Assembly: GCA_003645385.1 (NCBI GenBank)
Contig: QNEY01000088.1
Location: 1-7,015, forward strand
Origin: Gammaproteobacteria bacterium
Lineage (GTDB): Bacteria; Pseudomonadota; Gammaproteobacteria; Nitrosococcales; Methylophagaceae
Length of the DNA stretch: 7,015 nucleotides
Direction: 5' to 3'
The notes under the pieces are model-generated. The model saw only the letters and a program-made list of their open reading frames with translations, ran no database searches and was not told where the DNA came from. Position numbers and translations under genes: made by a program. Below are positions 5,486-7,015 of the stretch, piece after piece (position 1 is the first letter of the stretch; each line of letters starts with the position of its first letter).

Positions 5486-6522
5486 TACTCAGCAGCGTCT
5501 TCAGCTTCAACTTTTTCATCAGCAGGCATTTCTTTGGGTAACATGACTGCTCTGATTTTGGCTTCAATTTCATCGGCCATTTCAGGGTGCTCTTTTAGAT
5601 ATGTACGAACATTATCTTTACCTTGACCAATTCGTGTGCCGCTATAGCTATACCACGCACCAGATTTTTCAACGATATCTTCTTGAACACCTAAGTCGAT
5701 TAATTCACCTTCATGTGAAATACCTTCGCCATAAAGAATATCGAATACAACTTGTTTAAATGGTGGTGCAACCTTGTTCTTGACCACTTTAACTCGAGTT
5801 TCATTACCTAGAATCTCATCGCCTTTTTTGATGGCACCAATTCGGCGAATATCAAGGCGAACTGAAGCATAAAACTTCAATGCATTACCACCAGTGGTTG
5901 TTTCAGGACTACCGAACATTACACCAATTTTCATACGGATTTGATTGATGAAAATAACCAATGTATTTGAACGTTTAATATTGGCTGTTAGTTTACGTAA
6001 AGCTTGTGACATCAGACGAGCTTGTAAACCCATATGGCTATCGCCCATATCACCTTCAATTTCAGCTTTAGGGGTCAAGGCAGCAACAGAGTCAATCACC
6101 ACGACATCGACAGCACCAGAGCGAACTAACATATCGGTAATTTCGAGTGCTTGTTCACCGGTATCTGGTTGAGAAACAAGTAGGTCATCAATATTTACAC
6201 CCAATTTCTGAGCATAAAGAGGATCAAGGGCATGCTCAGCATCAACGAATGCTGCTGTGCCACCTAATTTTTGCATTTCAGCAATGGCATGTAGAGTAAG
6301 GGTTGTTTTGCCTGATGATTCAGGACCATAAATTTCGACAACACGACCACGGGGTAGGCCACCTATACCGAGCGCAACATCAAGGCCAATTGAACCAGTA
6401 GAAACTGCATCAATATCACGTGATGCGGCAGAATCACCTAAGCGCATTACAGCACCTTTGCCGAATTGCTTTTCTATTTGGCCAAGTGCAGCACCTAACG
6501 CTTTCTTCTTGTTGTCGTCCAT
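5485..6522 (-). CDS. recA: Recombinase RecA
   Basis: RecA polymerises on single-stranded DNA, carries out ATP-dependent homologous pairing and strand exchange, and stimulates LexA self-cleavage in the SOS response. Its 345 residues are typical (E. coli 353). Walker A is GPESSGKT at 66-73, the catalytic glutamate is E96 in DAEHALD, and Walker B is VVVIDSVAAL at 140-149. DNA-binding loops L1 (EGDMGDSHMG, 156-165) and L2 (MKIGVMFGSPETTTGG, 197-212) are intact. The C-terminus after about 330 is acidic (EDAAE end), as expected for the autoregulatory tail. ATG is preceded by AAGGG with 9-nt spacing. It follows pncC, as cinA/pncC precedes recA in many gammaproteobacteria, and the start codon of recX overlaps its stop. 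Confidence 0.99.
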   Translation of the reverse strand: MDDNKKKALGAALGQIEKQFGKGAVMRLGDSAASRDIDAVSTGSIGLDVALGIGGLPRGRVVEIYGPESSGKTTLTLHAIAEMQKLGGTAAFVDAEHALDPLYAQKLGVNIDDLLVSQPDTGEQALEITDMLVRSGAVDVVVIDSVAALTPKAEIEGDMGDSHMGLQARLMSQALRKLTANIKRSNTLVIFINQIRMKIGVMFGSPETTTGGNALKFYASVRLDIRRIGAIKKGDEILGNETRVKVVKNKVAPPFKQVVFDILYGEGISHEGELIDLGVQEDIVEKSGAWYSYSGTRIGQGKDNVRTYLKEHPEMADEIEAKIRAVMLPKEMPADEKVEAEDAAE

Positions 6523-6564
6523 TTTAGCTTACCCTTGTAAAAGTCCAATGATCATAAACGCGTG

Positions 6565-6593
6565 ATTATCCCATAGATGGAGGTCAGTCTCTA
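6565..6593 (-). promoter_or_regulatory. Candidate recA promoter, no recognisable LexA box
   Basis: The minus strand shows TAGAGA (6593-6588, four of six, overlapping the end of pncC), a 17-bp spacer and GATAAT (6570-6565, five of six). The leader would be about 36 nt. The 61-bp pncC-recA gap contains no CTG-N10-CAG, the gammaproteobacterial LexA core. Small palindromes ATGATCAT (6548-6555) and ACGCGT (6558-6563) lie near the expected start of transcription. Confidence 0.4.
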
Positions 6594-7015
6594 GCGTTTT
6601 TGATGATTCCGTTCAAGGCAACAAAAACAGCCTTACGTCGAATGGTTTCACGGTCACCTTCAAAGTAATGACATTGGGCAATACAAGTAGCATTCTTTAC
6701 AGCCCAAGCGAACCAGACCATACCAACTGGTTTATCATTTGAACCACCATCAGGACCTGCAATACCGGTAATTGCGACACTGATATCGGCATTTGAATGA
6801 GCAAGAATCCCCTGAGCCATTTCAATCACAGTTTGTTCGCTTACAGCACCAAACTGGTTTAAAGTCTGTAGTTGAACATCCAGGAAATCCTGTTTTGATT
6901 GATTGCTGTATGAGACCACCCCACGTTCAAACCATATAGAACTTCCCGCTATATCAGTACAGCATTTAGCCAGCCAGCCACCGGTACAAGATTCAGCACT
7001 GCTTAGCATCCAGTC
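6584..7015 (-). CDS. pncC: Nicotinamide-nucleotide amidohydrolase PncC (CinA C-terminal domain family), 5' partial
   Basis: PncC deamidates NMN to nicotinate mononucleotide, recycling the NMN released by NAD-dependent DNA ligase; the family was once annotated as competence-damage protein CinA. The 143 visible residues include SAESCTGGW near the start, GSSIWFERGVVSYSNQSK (a conserved Y/S/K-rich stretch of the active site region), AITGIAGPDGG and GMVWFAWA. The frame stays open to the window end (Asp-Trp before the ATG at 7009). Because SAESCTGG normally lies about 20 residues into the protein, that ATG is probably internal and the true start lies beyond the edge. The length fits the stand-alone form, about 160 residues, but fusion to the N-terminal CinA (MoCF-like) domain cannot be ruled out. 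It ends 61 bp before recA. Confidence 0.93.
   Translation of the reverse strand, partial: DWMLSSAESCTGGWLAKCCTDIAGSSIWFERGVVSYSNQSKQDFLDVQLQTLNQFGAVSEQTVIEMAQGILAHSNADISVAITGIAGPDGGSNDKPVGMVWFAWAVKNATCIAQCHYFEGDRETIRRKAVFVALNGIIKNARD

Noticed and set aside
2140..6172. Several plus-strand open frames of 63-121 codons opposite lysC, alaS and recA
   Set aside because: All are antisense to strongly conserved genes, have no ribosome binding sites, and show low-complexity Ser/Pro-rich translations typical of shadow frames.
6947..6964. GCTATATCAGTACAGC inside pncC as a LexA box
   Set aside because: It lacks the CTG-N10-CAG spacing and lies in conserved coding sequence (Thr-Asp-Ile-Ala region).
7007..7009. 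ATG at 7009 as the true pncC start
   Set aside because: The frame continues to the window edge, and the SAESCTGG motif would be only a few residues from the N-terminus, much closer than is usual in the family.
1..7015. CRISPR array, toxin-antitoxin pair, phage or defence genes
   Set aside because: No regularly spaced repeats were seen, and every intact reading frame is accounted for by well-known housekeeping genes.

Overview
The window looks like chromosomal DNA from a gammaproteobacterium of fairly low GC content. This rests on protein similarity by eye (RecA, AlaRS, CsrA and the Pseudomonas-like two-ACT-domain LysC) and on gene order. The order pncC-recA-recX-alaS-lysC-csrA-tRNA-Ser-tRNA-Arg combines the enterobacterial recA-recX-alaS-csrA-serV-arg cluster with the alaS-lysC-rsmA block of Pseudomonas. 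I cannot name the genus. Every intact gene lies on the minus strand, so the window is read from right to left.

Right side (5042-7015): the 3' part of pncC (NMN amidohydrolase, cut by the window edge), then recA after a 61-bp gap, then recX, whose GTG start overlaps the recA stop by one base (TAGTG). Together they form a recombination unit in which RecX modulates RecA. A sigma70-like promoter can be proposed just upstream of recA. No recognisable gammaproteobacterial LexA box is present there.

Middle (1197-5024): alaS (alanyl-tRNA synthetase) begins 17 bp after recX. lysC (aspartate kinase) follows after only 3 bp, which suggests one translationally coupled unit. Inside lysC, codon 247 is an ATG at the start of the ACT-domain half, preceded by a well-spaced GAGGA. 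That resembles the internal beta-subunit start known from Bacillus and Corynebacterium aspartokinases.

Left-middle (509-1196): a 179-bp gap with two plausible promoters and a 24-base palindrome precedes csrA. The csrA leader carries three GGA triplets, one of them in the Shine-Dalgarno sequence. After csrA come an extended -10 promoter, tRNA-Ser(GCT), tRNA-Arg(ACG) and a clear intrinsic terminator.

Left edge (1-508): no intact gene. It appears to be a graveyard of accessory DNA downstream of the tRNA genes. It contains a Y1/REP-associated transposase fragment, a short relict reading frame, and a 48-base hairpin at 320-367 with the architecture of an integron attC recombination site (R'' box, 3-nt spacer, L'' with one bulged G, L', 3-nt spacer, R' box GTTGAGT). 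This attC-like site is the most interesting item outside the housekeeping genes. No integrase gene is visible in the window. I found no complete new defence or mobile system.
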